NCBI GenBank assembly: GCA_964614345.1
Contig: CAZTLP010000001.1
Coordinates: 1 to 64,000, forward strand
DNA: 64,000 bases
Direction of reading: 5' to 3'
Origin: AEGEAN-183 sp964614345
Lineage (GTDB): Bacteria; Pseudomonadota; Gammaproteobacteria; Magnimaribacterales; Magnimaribacteraceae
Part shown: one piece after another, positions 42,157 through 50,264 of the stretch
How positions within the stretch are numbered: the first letter of the stretch is position 1
Layout: each line of letters starts with the position of its first letter
Program-made: the position numbers and the translations under genes
The notes under the pieces: generated by a model
Seen by the model: only the letters and a program-made list of their open reading frames with translations
Database searches by the model: none
What the model was told of the DNA's origin: nothing

Positions 42157-42705
42157 ATGACAGAAAATAAACTCCTACCTCCGCTCATCTGGCTTGATTT
42201 AGAAATGACGGGTCTAGACCCAGATTCTGAAAGGATTATTGAAATAGCAACAGTAGTGACTAATGCTGACCTAGAAGAAATAAAAGAGGGACCTAATCTT
42301 GTTATAAAACAACCCCAAGAGTACATAGAGGGAATGGACGAATGGAATCTAAATCAACATACTAATTCTGGCCTCATTGAGAGCATCAAAGCCACACAGA
42401 TCTCAGTTGATGAAGCAGAAAATCAGACTTTAGAGTTTTTAAGGAAGTATACAAAGAAAGGAAAATCACCCTTATGCGGTAATACGATATCTCATGACAG
42501 GCGTTTTTTAGTTAGATATATGCCTGAATTAGCAGACTATTTTCATTACAGGAATGTTGATGTAAGTTCTATAAAAGAATTGGTTAAGAGGTGGAGGCCT
42601 GAATTAGTACAAGGCATTGATAAGAATGGAAACCACAGAGCTTTGGCTGATGTGTATGAATCTATAAAAGAATTGAAATTCTATAAAGAAAATCTCTTTA
42701 ATTGA
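42157..42705 (+). CDS. orn: Oligoribonuclease
   Basis: A 182-residue 3'-5' exonuclease of the DEDDh type that degrades 2-5 nt RNA, including pGpG. The catalytic acids are visible in WLDLEMTGLDP (D, E), GNTISHDRRFLVRYMPEL (D) and NHRALADVYESIKEL (H, D). Length and motifs are typical. It is divergent from the DUF6279 lipoprotein and convergent with the DUF1820 gene at an 8-base gap. Confidence 0.96.
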   Translation: MTENKLLPPLIWLDLEMTGLDPDSERIIEIATVVTNADLEEIKEGPNLVIKQPQEYIEGMDEWNLNQHTNSGLIESIKATQISVDEAENQTLEFLRKYTKKGKSPLCGNTISHDRRFLVRYMPELADYFHYRNVDVSSIKELVKRWRPELVQGIDKNGNHRALADVYESIKELKFYKENLFN

Positions 42706-42713
42706 TTTGAAGT

Positions 42714-43049
42714 CTAGGGATCTTTCTTTGACCCGCCATCAATTATAGGAGTAGGAAGGGGCATAACATTACTAGACTTACTTTTAGTTATTTTTGCGCT
42801 TCCTCTTTTATCTACCTCATCTATTCTCAAAATTGCATTTATAGGTATATAACTTCTATTGACTCCTTTAAACTCTGTTTTAAGCTTTTCTTCACTTGGA
42901 TCAACTACTATTTGCGAATTTTGATCAAATATATAATCTTCAACTTCAATAAAGCCATACATATCACTTTGGTAGATAGTTTTGGCGTAAACCTCATAGA
43001 TTTCACCCATTTGTATAAATACTATTTTGTAGATTCCTTTTTTAGACAT
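42714..43049 (-). CDS. DUF1820 family protein
   Basis: A 111-residue protein matching DUF1820: YKIVFIQMGEIYEVYAK, QSDMYGFIEVEDYIF, VVDPSEEKLKTEFKGVNRSYIPI and ILRIDEVDKRG. It is common in Gammaproteobacteria, often near miaB, and of unknown function; a small beta-rich fold is likely. It is divergent from miaB across a 33-base gap. Confidence 0.88.
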   Translation of the reverse strand: MSKKGIYKIVFIQMGEIYEVYAKTIYQSDMYGFIEVEDYIFDQNSQIVVDPSEEKLKTEFKGVNRSYIPINAILRIDEVDKRGSAKITKSKSSNVMPLPTPIIDGGSKKDP

Positions 43050-43082
43050 TACAATTCGCGCCCTCTTTATATATAAGATTGT

Positions 43083-44408
43083 ATGGGCAAAAATTTATAC
43101 ATCAAGACCCACGGGTGTCAAATGAATGAATACGATTCGAATCGAATGAAAGACATTCTGGGTGAAAGCCATGATCTAACTGTTGTAGATCAACCAGAAA
43201 AAGCAGATTTAATATTACTGAATACTTGTTCGATTAGAGAAAAGGCGCAGGAAAAAGTTTTCCATGAACTAGGAAGATGGAAGGATTTAAAGAAGAAAAA
43301 CCCTAAACTAAAGATAGGTGTAGGTGGCTGTGTCGCTAGTCAAGAAGGTGAAAATATTATTAAAAGAGCGCCTTTTGTTGATTTAGTTTTTGGCCCGCAA
43401 ACAATTCACAGAGTTCCTAAAATGTATGAGGAAGTATCTAAGCTCAATAATAGAGAGGTGGATATATCTTTCCCAAAAACTGAAAAATTTGATGCCTTAC
43501 CCAAACCTTCAAATGATGGAACTTCATCTTTTGTTTCAATTATGGAAGGTTGCAATAAGTACTGTTCCTTTTGTGTTGTTCCACATACAAGGGGGCATGA
43601 AATAAGTCGTTCTTTAACTGAAATAATTGAGGAAGTTCAAGGGTTGGCTATAGATGGAGTTAGGGAAATAATTTTTCTAGGACAAAATGTCAATGCTTAT
43701 AGAGATAGTAATGATAAAACTAAAGGCTTGGGTTTAGCCAATCTAATTAGGGAGTCAGCGGGGATACAAGGAATTGATCGTTTAAGGTATACGACTTCAC
43801 ACCCCTTTGAGTTTGGTGAAGATCTAATAGCCGTATACGAAGATGTTCCAGAGTTGGTTAGTCATGTACATCTTCCAGTTCAAAGTGGATCTGATAGCAT
43901 CCTTAAAACAATGAGGAGACGCCATACAGTAGATCAGTATCTTCAAATTATTGAAGAACTTAGGGTGGTGCGGTCCGATATAAGCATTTCATCTGATTTT
44001 ATCGTCGGGTTTCCCGGAGAAAGTGATAAAGATTTTCAAGATACCCTTAATCTTGTGGATAAGGTGGGGTTTGATGAATCTTATAGTTTTATCTACAGCC
44101 CCAGACCCAATACTACAGCTAAAGACTTAAAAGATGATGTCAGCTTGGATGAAAAGAAAAAGAGACTAGAGAAGCTGCAAACTACTTTAAAGAAGAGCTC
44201 TTTTAGAATTAGCAGAAGAATGGTCGGAAATATTGAAAAATGTCTAATAACTGGAATTTCTAAGAAAGACCCCGGTGAACTTCAGGCTAGAACTGAAAAC
44301 AATAGGGTTGTTAACTTTAATTCCAATGGTAAAGATCTAGTAGGGCAATTTATCAATTTAGAAATCGTGGATGTTATGCCAAATTCATTGAGAGGGGTGA
44401 TGGCTTAA
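43083..44408 (+). CDS. miaB: tRNA methylthiotransferase MiaB
   Basis: A 441-residue radical-SAM enzyme that methylthiolates i6A37 in tRNA. It has the N-terminal cluster cysteines (HGCQMNEYDSNRM, NTCSIREKA, GGCVASQEG), the radical-SAM motif C-N-K-Y-C-S-F-C, the VPHTRGHEISR region, QSGSDSILKTMRRRHT, and a C-terminal TRAM domain. It starts the miaB-ybeZ-ybeY-corC-lnt series and is immediately followed by ybeZ with no gap. Confidence 0.97.
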   Translation: MGKNLYIKTHGCQMNEYDSNRMKDILGESHDLTVVDQPEKADLILLNTCSIREKAQEKVFHELGRWKDLKKKNPKLKIGVGGCVASQEGENIIKRAPFVDLVFGPQTIHRVPKMYEEVSKLNNREVDISFPKTEKFDALPKPSNDGTSSFVSIMEGCNKYCSFCVVPHTRGHEISRSLTEIIEEVQGLAIDGVREIIFLGQNVNAYRDSNDKTKGLGLANLIRESAGIQGIDRLRYTTSHPFEFGEDLIAVYEDVPELVSHVHLPVQSGSDSILKTMRRRHTVDQYLQIIEELRVVRSDISISSDFIVGFPGESDKDFQDTLNLVDKVGFDESYSFIYSPRPNTTAKDLKDDVSLDEKKKRLEKLQTTLKKSSFRISRRMVGNIEKCLITGISKKDPGELQARTENNRVVNFNSNGKDLVGQFINLEIVDVMPNSLRGVMA

Positions 44409-45377
44409 ATGGAAAAGAGCTTAAGATTTAATCTAGATTCAGATGACCAAGATAGAATTAATAGGCTTTGTGGTCCTACCAACTCAACTCTTAAGCAGAT
44501 TGAGGAAGCTCTTGAAATTAAGATCAGTAATAGAGGTGCTAAGTTTAAGGTTAGGGGCGATAGTGAGAATACTTTAGCTGCAGAAACAGTTATTAAGGGT
44601 CTTTATGAAAAATTGGAGAAAAAAACTGCTGTTCCACCTGAAGAAATACATTTATATTTAAGGGAAGTCATGAACCAGAACTCTTCTACTGACGTAAGTG
44701 ATAATCAAGAGGGTAAAAAGATTACTTTAAAGACACCCAAAACACTGGTTTCTCCTAAAGGAAAAAATCAACAAAAGTATTTAGACGTTATAACTAAAAA
44801 AGAGCTTGTCTTTGGGATAGGTCCTGCTGGAACAGGCAAGACTTACTTAGCAGTAGCTGCAGCAGTTAACGAATTAATAACTGGAAGAGTTGAAAAGGTA
44901 GTTGTTACCCGCCCTGCTGTTGAAGCAGGAGAGAAGTTAGGGTTCCTTCCTGGTGATTTAAGTCAAAAAGTAGATCCATACTTAAGGCCACTCTATGATG
45001 CTCTTTTTCAGACTCTGGGGTTTAAAGAAACCAATAAATTAATAGAAAATAATGTAATAGAAATTGCTCCTCTTGCTTTTATGAGAGGAAGAACTTTAAA
45101 CAAATCCTTCATAATTCTTGATGAAGGACAAAATACTACACCCGAACAAATGAAAATGTTTCTAACAAGATTTGGATATGGTTCTAAAGTAATAGTCACT
45201 GGAGATCTCACTCAAATAGACCTGCCAAGGGATATAAAATCAGGACTTATACATGCTCTAGATATTTTAAGCGAACTAGAAGATGTGGGGTTAGTTAGAT
45301 TTTCTTCTAAAGATGTGGCCAGACATTCACTTGTGCAAAAGATTGTGGAAGCTTACGAGAATTTTAAAAGTCGATGA
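44409..45377 (+). CDS. ybeZ: PhoH-family ATPase YbeZ
   Basis: A 322-residue PhoH-like protein. Walker A is FGIGPAGTGKTYLAVA and Walker B is FIILDEGQNTTPEQM, with the arginine-bearing TRFGYGSKVIVTGDLTQIDL after it. An N-terminal KH-like region precedes the P-loop. The ybeZ-ybeY pairing is conserved and links it to rRNA maturation; the ATPase mechanism is unknown. Its stop overlaps the ybeY start by 4 bases. Confidence 0.95.
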   Translation: MEKSLRFNLDSDDQDRINRLCGPTNSTLKQIEEALEIKISNRGAKFKVRGDSENTLAAETVIKGLYEKLEKKTAVPPEEIHLYLREVMNQNSSTDVSDNQEGKKITLKTPKTLVSPKGKNQQKYLDVITKKELVFGIGPAGTGKTYLAVAAAVNELITGRVEKVVVTRPAVEAGEKLGFLPGDLSQKVDPYLRPLYDALFQTLGFKETNKLIENNVIEIAPLAFMRGRTLNKSFIILDEGQNTTPEQMKMFLTRFGYGSKVIVTGDLTQIDLPRDIKSGLIHALDILSELEDVGLVRFSSKDVARHSLVQKIVEAYENFKSR

Positions 45378-45862
45378 ATTTCTTTTTAGTCGATATCCTT
45401 ATAAGTAAGGATAAGGAAGTAGACCTAAATATAGAAAAACAGATTTTAATTAAAGGACTAAATCTAATTAATAAAGAATTAAAGACTTCTAGAACCAATA
45501 ATCCTTGTTTAATTGTATCCCTTAGGTTTACTAACATTAGGACTATGAAGAAACTAAATTATTCTTTTTCAGGTTCAAATAAGGAAACTAACGTATTGTC
45601 TTTTTCACCAGATCCTAACGAGACAGATGAGAATAATAATTTTGTTGGTGATATTGCTATCTGCATTGATGTTCTAAAAAAAGAAGCTAAAGAACAAAAT
45701 AAAGATTTTTTAGATCATTTACTTCATTTATTTATTCACGGAGTATTACATCTTCTTGGTTATAAGCATGATATAGATGGAGATGCTTTAAAAATGGAGC
45801 AAATAGAAAAAAGCGTATTAAGTAAATTAGGTATTGAAGATCCATACCTAATACAACTATGA
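45374..45862 (+). CDS. ybeY: Endoribonuclease YbeY
   Basis: A 162-residue zinc endoribonuclease for 16S rRNA 3' maturation and ribosome quality control. The conserved H-x-x-x-H-x-x-x-x-x-H motif is in IHGVLHLLGYKHD; upstream TNVLSFSPDP and GDIAICIDV match the family. It overlaps ybeZ by 4 bases, and corC begins 30 bases after its stop. Confidence 0.94.
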   Translation: MNFFLVDILISKDKEVDLNIEKQILIKGLNLINKELKTSRTNNPCLIVSLRFTNIRTMKKLNYSFSGSNKETNVLSFSPDPNETDENNNFVGDIAICIDVLKKEAKEQNKDFLDHLLHLFIHGVLHLLGYKHDIDGDALKMEQIEKSVLSKLGIEDPYLIQL

Positions 45863-45892
45863 TTGTCATGTGTTTATAAATATAAGGCGTTA

Positions 45893-46762
45893 ATGAACGA
45901 CGAACCCCCAGGTAGTTTGGTAGAGCCGCAAAGGCTAGGAATTACAAAAAAGATTAGAGATAAGATAAAAGAGATATATCAGAATTTCTCTTATAAACCC
46001 CAAAACAAGCAAGATATAGCTGGATCCATAAGGGATTCTAGCGATAGAGGGGTCCTTGAAAAAGGTACTTTGAGCATGATGGAAGGAGCTTTGAAGGTTT
46101 CTACGGCTCAGGTAAGAGAAATCATGATACCTAAACCTCAAATAATCTTTGTTGATTCAACTGAGGAACCTGATGATTTTCTTCCCAGGATAATTAAATC
46201 ACGACATTCAAGATTTCCTGTATTTAACAAGGAAACTGAAGAAATTGATGGAATTCTGCTTGCAAAAGACCTTTTGCCCCTTCTTTCGCCTAAAAATACA
46301 GTCAAATTAGAGCTAAATAGCTTGCTTAGGCCTGCTGTTCTTGTACCAGAAAGCAAAAAACTAAATACTCTTCTAGATGAATTTAGAGCAAGTAGGAATC
46401 ATATGGCTATAGTTATAGACGAGTATGGAGGAATTACAGGTTTAGTAACAATAGAAGATGTATTAGAAGAGATAGTTGGAGAAATAGAAGATGAGCATGA
46501 CGATTTACAAGACCAGATGGTTAAAAGACTATCTGATGAAGAGTTTCTAGTATCAGCCCTTATTCCAATAGAAGACTTTAATAAAGAATTTGACTGTGAG
46601 TTAAGCGATAAGGATTTTGACACCTTAGGAGGTATAGTTATGCATCATTTTGCAAGATTTCCTAGAGCCAATGATGCTATCTCAATAGGTAATCTAAGGT
46701 TCATTATAGCTTCTACTGAAAAAAGACGGCTTAAGAAAATAAGAGTAGTTAAGTCTAAATAA
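45893..46762 (+). CDS. corC: CorC/HlyC-type CBS-domain protein
   Basis: A 289-residue cytosolic protein with a paired CBS module (VREIMIPKPQIIFVD, RHSRFPVFNKETEEIDGIL, MAIVIDEYGGITGLVTIEDVLEEIVGEI) and a C-terminal transporter-associated CorC_HlyC domain (DFDTLGGIVMHHF). E. coli CorC (YbeX) is tied to magnesium/cobalt efflux and ribosome metabolism. I choose the ATG at 45893 over the TTG at 45863, since the earlier segment is not family-like. Confidence 0.93.
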   Translation: MNDEPPGSLVEPQRLGITKKIRDKIKEIYQNFSYKPQNKQDIAGSIRDSSDRGVLEKGTLSMMEGALKVSTAQVREIMIPKPQIIFVDSTEEPDDFLPRIIKSRHSRFPVFNKETEEIDGILLAKDLLPLLSPKNTVKLELNSLLRPAVLVPESKKLNTLLDEFRASRNHMAIVIDEYGGITGLVTIEDVLEEIVGEIEDEHDDLQDQMVKRLSDEEFLVSALIPIEDFNKEFDCELSDKDFDTLGGIVMHHFARFPRANDAISIGNLRFIIASTEKRRLKKIRVVKSK

Positions 46763-46804
46763 TCTGTTTGAGATAAACTCTCCCAGACTTAAGATTACTA
46801 ATCA

Positions 46805-48283
46805 ATGAGAAAGTATTTATTGGCACTTTTTTGTGGGCTTTTATTTCCTTTAGGATTCGCTCCATTTGACTATTGGCCTTTAACAATTCTGTCTATTTCT
46901 TTAGCTCTTTACCTGGTTAGTGAGAAGGTAGAGAACAATACATTTTTACTTGGCTTATTTTATGGGATCGGTCAATGGGGCTTTGGTATATCTTGGGTGT
47001 ATGTGAGTATTCACTATCATGGAAACCAAGGTATATTTAGTTCTTTTCTTATAACTTCCGCATTTGTCTTCTTTTTATCTCTGTATACAGGATTAACTTT
47101 TTATCTCATAAAAAAAATTAGAACCAGCAATAAAAATTTAAATTATTTATTACTTTTCCCTGTTGTTTGGGTAACAGTAGAGATTATTAGGAGCTATTTA
47201 TTTACTGGTTTTCCATGGCTTATAGTAGGAGCGTCTTTGGCAGGTACTTCAGTGGGCGGATGGATACCAATACTAGGCACTTATGGTGCAACAATATTAT
47301 CTGTAATGATTTCTGGTTGTTTAGTTCTTTTTTTTAGAAATAAGAAAAAAATGCACTGGTCCCCTGCCCTCATAATCGTGATTATTCTCCTTTCCTCATT
47401 TACTTTAAATAAAATAAATTGGACAAAGGAAATTTCAATCATTCAAGCATCCATTTATCAGCCAAATCTAACCTTAAAGGAAAAATGGAGCTCTGAAGGT
47501 GTAAGGAAAACTATGAGTATGATTAATAGCTCTATTTCTAATGCTCAAGAAGGAGAATTCATTATTTTTCCTGAAACAGCAATCATTTTTGATAAAGGGG
47601 ATTTGAATACCTGGTTCTTAGATATTGAGAAAGAAGCTAAATCAAGAAATATTTCCTTAATTAGCGGAATAATTGCAAAAGATCTACAAAACCCTAGTTT
47701 AATAGAGAGATATAACAGAATAGAGGGTTTTGGGGCTATAAAAGGTCATTATGACAAGATACATCTAGTCCCTTTTGGAGAATATATACCCCTAAGGGGC
47801 TATTTAGATAAATTTCTTGATATTTTAGGTATAAACCTTATAAATACCCTTCCAGGGGAGTCTTATAGCCTTCTAAAGGCCGATAATATAGCCATTTCAG
47901 CTAGTATTTGCTATGAGATAGCTTTTAGTGACTTAGTCAGAAAAACAGCTAAAAAGGGCAATTTATTAGTTACAATAAGCAATGATACATGGTTTGGGGC
48001 TTCTATTGGACCTGAACAACATCTAGAGATAGCTCAATCAAGGGCCCATGAGCATCAAAAAAGTCTAATTAGAGCAACAAATAGTGGAATTAGCGCTATT
48101 ATTGATAGAAAAGGGAATGTGGTGAATAGGCAAGGATTTTTTGAGAACAAGAATATTAAAGAAAATGTATACATTTATGAGGGCAAAACACCTTTTTCAG
48201 TTATTGGAAATTTCTTAATATATGGATATATTATGCTAATATATATGTACCTTTTATTATATAAAAGAACAAATGTTCTATAA
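46805..48283 (+). CDS. lnt: Apolipoprotein N-acyltransferase
   Basis: A 492-residue inner-membrane enzyme that adds the third acyl chain to lipoproteins. Several N-terminal transmembrane helices (PLGFAPFDYWPLTILS, GFPWLIVGASLAGT) precede a periplasmic nitrilase domain. The catalytic triad appears as Glu in IFPETAI, Lys in HYDKIHLVPFGEYIPLR, and Cys in ASICYEIAF. A last helix lies near the C-terminus. It overlaps the L,D-transpeptidase gene by 11 bases. Confidence 0.95.
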   Translation: MRKYLLALFCGLLFPLGFAPFDYWPLTILSISLALYLVSEKVENNTFLLGLFYGIGQWGFGISWVYVSIHYHGNQGIFSSFLITSAFVFFLSLYTGLTFYLIKKIRTSNKNLNYLLLFPVVWVTVEIIRSYLFTGFPWLIVGASLAGTSVGGWIPILGTYGATILSVMISGCLVLFFRNKKKMHWSPALIIVIILLSSFTLNKINWTKEISIIQASIYQPNLTLKEKWSSEGVRKTMSMINSSISNAQEGEFIIFPETAIIFDKGDLNTWFLDIEKEAKSRNISLISGIIAKDLQNPSLIERYNRIEGFGAIKGHYDKIHLVPFGEYIPLRGYLDKFLDILGINLINTLPGESYSLLKADNIAISASICYEIAFSDLVRKTAKKGNLLVTISNDTWFGASIGPEQHLEIAQSRAHEHQKSLIRATNSGISAIIDRKGNVVNRQGFFENKNIKENVYIYEGKTPFSVIGNFLIYGYIMLIYMYLLLYKRTNVL

Positions 48284-48926
48284 TTATCTTATAAAAATTA
48301 TTATTAAACAAATATTTAAAATATATACCTTCTTTCTGGTTTTATTCATTACTTTATTTCTATTTTCCTGTACAGTAACACAAGAAAAAAGCAGTAATTA
48401 TATGACTTTGGAGAATATAGAAAGCTTTTCACAGGATTATAAAGAAATAGAGTTACTTTTAGTTGTAGATGTTACTACTCAGCAGCTTTTTTTATTAAAG
48501 AAAGGAATAATAGAAAGAATTTATAGCATTTCTACTTCAGTGTATGGTACAGGATCAGAAGTAAATAGCTATAAAACACCCCTAGGGAAGCATAAAATCT
48601 CGGAAAAAATAGGTGAAGGACTTCCAGAAGGAGCTATTTTAAAGGGTAGAAGGTGGACGGGAGCCATTGCTAATATCATCAAAGAGCCTATAGATACTGA
48701 ATTTGATGTAGTTACATCAAGAATTTTATGGCTTACAGGCCTAGAAGAAGGTAAAAACCTAGGATCTGGAGTAGACTCAAAGTCCAGGTATATCTATATA
48801 CATGGAACAGCAGAAGAAGGTTTGATAGGGAAACCTGCTTCAGATGGCTGTGTTAGGATGTATAATTCAGATGTTATTACATTATTTGACACTGTAAATG
48901 TAGACACAGAAGTTTGGATAATTTAG
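48273..48926 (+). CDS. L,D-transpeptidase (YkuD) lipoprotein
   Basis: A 217-residue envelope enzyme. After a long hydrophobic start there is a lipobox LFSC (Cys33), then a YkuD catalytic domain with LLVVDVTTQQLFLL, TPLGKHKI, and the active site HGTAEEGLIGKPASDGCVRM (His and the S-x-G-C-x-R Cys). Such enzymes form 3-3 peptidoglycan cross-links or anchor lipoproteins. It overlaps lnt by 11 bases. The lipid anchor would be matured by the neighbouring Lnt. Confidence 0.88.
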   Translation: MFYNYLIKIIIKQIFKIYTFFLVLFITLFLFSCTVTQEKSSNYMTLENIESFSQDYKEIELLLVVDVTTQQLFLLKKGIIERIYSISTSVYGTGSEVNSYKTPLGKHKISEKIGEGLPEGAILKGRRWTGAIANIIKEPIDTEFDVVTSRILWLTGLEEGKNLGSGVDSKSRYIYIHGTAEEGLIGKPASDGCVRMYNSDVITLFDTVNVDTEVWII

Positions 48927-48936
48927 TTAGATAATA

Positions 48937-49467
48937 ATGAAAAAAATACTTATTAGCCTAATCTTGCTTTATTTAAGCGCTAACTTATTGGCTAGCTGTC
49001 CCAATGTACTAGATCATGAAGTAAGGCTTCTGGACTCAAAAGAGACTGAAAATCTTTGTCAATACAAAGATAAGGTTATTTTAGCTGTCAATGTTGCCAG
49101 CCGTTGCGGATATACACCTCAATACACAGGCTTGCAAAATTTGTATCAAGATTTAAAAGATGAAGATTTTGTTATTCTTGCATTTCCTTCAAGAGATTTT
49201 TTGTGGCAAGAATTTAGTAATGAGACTGATATTAAAGAGTTTTGTAGCACCGAATATGGTGTAACATTTCCAATGTTTGCTACATCTTCAGTAAAGGGAA
49301 AAAAAGCCAATAACTTTTATAAAGAATTGATAAAAGAAACAGGCGTAGAGCCGGGATGGAATTTTCATAAATATCTTATAGACAGAGACGGCAAGGTATC
49401 TAGTTTTAATACAAAAGTAGAACCAAATAGCACTGAGTTAATATCTTCAATTAAATCTCTTTTATAA
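48937..49467 (+). CDS. Exported glutathione-peroxidase-family protein with lipobox
   Basis: A 176-residue protein with the GPx fold: NVASRCGYTPQYTGLQNLY (peroxidatic Cys), YGVTFPMF and WNFHKYLIDRDGKV (Trp-Asn of the catalytic tetrad). The usual FPCNQFG segment reads FPSRDFL, so the tetrad Gln is replaced by Asp. The N-terminus is a signal ending in LASC (Cys21), fitting a lipoprotein lipobox. Peroxide reduction is expected, probably with thioredoxin-like donors, but the altered site leaves this open. Confidence 0.82.
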   Translation: MKKILISLILLYLSANLLASCPNVLDHEVRLLDSKETENLCQYKDKVILAVNVASRCGYTPQYTGLQNLYQDLKDEDFVILAFPSRDFLWQEFSNETDIKEFCSTEYGVTFPMFATSSVKGKKANNFYKELIKETGVEPGWNFHKYLIDRDGKVSSFNTKVEPNSTELISSIKSLL

Positions 49468-49472
49468 AATAA

Positions 49473-49488
49473 AAGTAAGTACTTACTT
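49473..49488. repeat. Perfect 16-bp palindrome between convergent genes
   Basis: AAGTAAGT followed by ACTTACTT is a perfect palindrome just after the glutathione peroxidase stop and before the convergent rpiA end. It could be a protein-binding dyad or part of a weak bidirectional terminator. No U-run pair with a GC stem is present. Confidence 0.4.
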
Positions 49489-49514
49489 ACCCAAATATAC
49501 TTATTTAATAGGTA

Positions 49515-50186
49515 TTAATCTCTAATTTCTTCAACGCCACTATCTGTAGCTAGAAGTATAATATCTGCCTTTCTAGAAGAAAAAATTCCGTTTTCAACCA
49601 CACCAGGAATATTATTTATTGTCTGTTCAGTTTCGTAAGGGACATTTAAGTCCAATTTATGTACATCAATAATTTGATGACCATTATCTGTAACAAAATC
49701 ATTTCTATAAACTGGCCTTCCACCCATCTTCATTACTTCTCTAGAAATAGCACTTCTAGCTAACTCTATAACTTCAATGGGGACAGGAAAATCACCCAAT
49801 AGATCTGAATACTTAGAATCATCTACTATACAAATAAATGTTTCAGAAGAATGAGCTAATATCTTTTCTCTTGTTAGAGCTCCTCCTCCCCCTTTAATCA
49901 GCTCTTTTCTGCTATTAAATTCGTCAGCTCCATCAACATAAAAATCTATTTTATGTACGTCATTTAAGCTGAGAATTTCTATATTGGACATTTTTAGATA
50001 ATCTTCAGAGGCATTTGAACTGCATACTGCTCCTTTTAGGTCTAATTTCTCCTGATTTAGTATTTCTATAAAGTAATTTGTAGTAGATCCTGTTCCAATG
50101 CCCAAAACGGTGTCTCTATTGAGGTTTTTTTTAACTATTTCGTATGCTTTTTCAGCAGATTGCTTCTTTTTTTCCTCTTTATCCAT
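49515..50186 (-). CDS. rpiA: Ribose-5-phosphate isomerase A
   Basis: A 223-residue isomerase interconverting ribose 5-phosphate and ribulose 5-phosphate. It has the phosphate loop VLGIGTGSTTNYFIEIL, VDGADEFNSRKELIKGGGGALTREKI, FICIVDDSKYSDLLG, and a final IPGVVENGIFS. Divergent from ilvA, as in many Gammaproteobacteria. The shared gap holds a clear sigma-70 promoter for ilvA. Confidence 0.96.
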   Translation of the reverse strand: MDKEEKKKQSAEKAYEIVKKNLNRDTVLGIGTGSTTNYFIEILNQEKLDLKGAVCSSNASEDYLKMSNIEILSLNDVHKIDFYVDGADEFNSRKELIKGGGGALTREKILAHSSETFICIVDDSKYSDLLGDFPVPIEVIELARSAISREVMKMGGRPVYRNDFVTDNGHQIIDVHKLDLNVPYETEQTINNIPGVVENGIFSSRKADIILLATDSGVEEIRD

Positions 50187-50200
50187 AATTTAAGAATTTT

Positions 50201-50230
50201 TTGTGCAATTAATTGTGCGGTAAGTATAAT
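50201..50230 (+). promoter_or_regulatory. Likely ilvA promoter
   Basis: TTGTGC (50201-50206), an 18-base spacer and a perfect TATAAT (50225-50230) lie 34 bases upstream of the ilvA ATG at 50265, in the gap divergent from rpiA. No leader-peptide attenuator is visible in the short 5' UTR. Confidence 0.55.
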
Positions 50231-50264
50231 TGCGCTCCCCTTAAATGGGGAGATAAATAAAAAA

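Noticed and set aside
50160..50264. Upstream in-frame start for ilvA
   Set aside because: It would cover the TTGTGC/TATAAT promoter and the divergent rpiA start; the family sequence begins at 50265.
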